From NCBI GenBank assembly GCA_047602125.1, contig JASGIB010000001.1:2232001-2296000 (forward strand): a stretch of DNA of 64,000 bases, read 5' to 3'. The DNA is from Pseudoluteimonas sp047602125 (GTDB lineage: Bacteria; Pseudomonadota; Gammaproteobacteria; Xanthomonadales; Xanthomonadaceae). Every line of letters begins with the position of its first letter. Within the stretch, counting starts at the first letter, position 1. The notes beneath the pieces are model-generated. The model ran no database searches and was not told where the DNA came from. It worked only from the letters and a program-made list of their open reading frames with translations. Shown one piece after another: positions 63,585-64,000 of this stretch. A program made the position numbers and the translations under genes.

Positions 63585-64000
63585 TTACGCCGCAGCCGGC
63601 TGCGCCACGCGCGGGCCTTCGAGCAACGAGCGCTTGACCAGCGATACCAGCAGTTCGAGTTCCTGCGCGCCGATGGCGAAATGCGGGGTGAAGCGCAGCG
63701 AATTCTCGCCGCCGTGGATCACGCCCAGGCCGTGTTCGCGCAGCCATTCCTCGGTGGAACCGGCGCCGTAACCCTTGAACTGCGGCGCGAGTTCGCAGGA
63801 GAACAGCAGGCCGGTGCCTTGCACCTTGGTGATCAGGCCCGGCAGTTCCGACTTCAGCGCTTCGAGCTTGGCGAGCGCTTCCTTGCCGCGCTGCTGGATG
63901 TTGGCGCGCAGTTCCGGCGTCAGCTGCGCCAGCACCGCGCAGGCCACGTCGAGCGCGCGCGGATTCGCGGTCATGGTGTTGCCGTACAGGCCGCGCTTGT
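63585..64000 (-). CDS. Class III PLP aminotransferase, C-terminal part
   Basis: The gene continues past the right edge; about 138 C-terminal residues are visible. KRGLYGNTMTANPRALDVACAVL resembles the segment after the PLP lysine in ornithine/acetylornithine-type aminotransferases (GNT-MT-NP-A), followed by VQGTGLLFSCELAP and NSLRFTPHFAIGAQEL, the usual C-terminal pieces of the fold. The PLP lysine itself lies outside the window, so the exact substrate class cannot be fixed. Confidence 0.8.
   Translation of the reverse strand, partial: KRGLYGNTMTANPRALDVACAVLAQLTPELRANIQQRGKEALAKLEALKSELPGLITKVQGTGLLFSCELAPQFKGYGAGSTEEWLREHGLGVIHGGENSLRFTPHFAIGAQELELLVSLVKRSLLEGPRVAQPAAA

Overview
The window is about two-thirds G+C, densely packed, and looks like the chromosome of a gammaproteobacterium of the Xanthomonadaceae/Lysobacteraceae type (Lysobacter, Luteimonas or Pseudoxanthomonas-like). 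The signs are an Oar-type TonB-dependent receptor, a fimT-pilV-pilW-pilX-pilY1-pilE minor pilin operon, the order thrS-infC-rpmI-rplT-pheS-pheT-ihfA-merR-tRNA-Pro, and many 4-nt stop/start overlaps. No genus is claimed. There is no CRISPR array, prophage, transposase or plasmid gene. Four tRNAs are present: Asn, Val, Pro and Phe.

Layout. 1-7.3 kb: end of an SDR gene, a MarC-family membrane protein, a large Oar-like receptor, the nucleosidase PpnN, and a LytS/AlgZ-type histidine kinase on the minus strand. 7.5-14.2 kb: type IV pilus minor pilins and the PilY1 tip protein, divergent from that kinase. 14.2-17.2 kb: tRNA-Asn, a second FimT-like pseudopilin, uvrB and tRNA-Val. 17.4-33.7 kb: the accessory heart of the window (below). 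33.8-35.9 kb: DUF3307 protein, then a sulfotransferase and class IV aminotransferase pair. 35.9-43.6 kb: translation genes thrS to pheT with ihfA and a MerR-type regulator. 43.8-53 kb: a small secreted orphan, dxs, a pseudo-receiver protein, an HNH protein, an acyl-CoA dehydrogenase, a LEA-type lipoprotein, an M23 peptidase and an L,D-transpeptidase. 53-64 kb: ftsY-AsmA-like-mutY-yggX as one overlapping chain, rsmD-coaD, ferredoxin, gamma-glutamyltransferase, a metallo-beta-lactamase-fold protein, a TMEM43-like protein, and the end of a class III aminotransferase.

Most interesting region (17.4-33.7 kb). A propeller-type sensor with no output domain, a histidine kinase with only a small membrane input region, and an OmpR-type response regulator stand before a three-gene surface operon. 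The operon encodes (i) a protein of about 2,030 residues with around ten DUF11 modules, eight of them in strict 372/375-nt tandem register with a CxxC in each, ending in an OmpA-type peptidoglycan-binding domain; (ii) an outer-membrane beta-barrel of about 1,230 residues; (iii) a second secreted propeller-DUF11 protein. Three promoter regions (sensor, regulator, surface operon) share CGATCC-N6-(C/A)TCAC at fixed spacing; two carry a TCAC-N5-GTGA inverted repeat. I infer a self-contained regulated cell-surface system and found no named family that covers the whole unit.

Other notable points: a PPC-like domain inserted in PilY1; a threonine-rich leader peptide and terminator before thrS; an ATC start for infC; an attenuator-like terminator before pheST with no Phe leader peptide.
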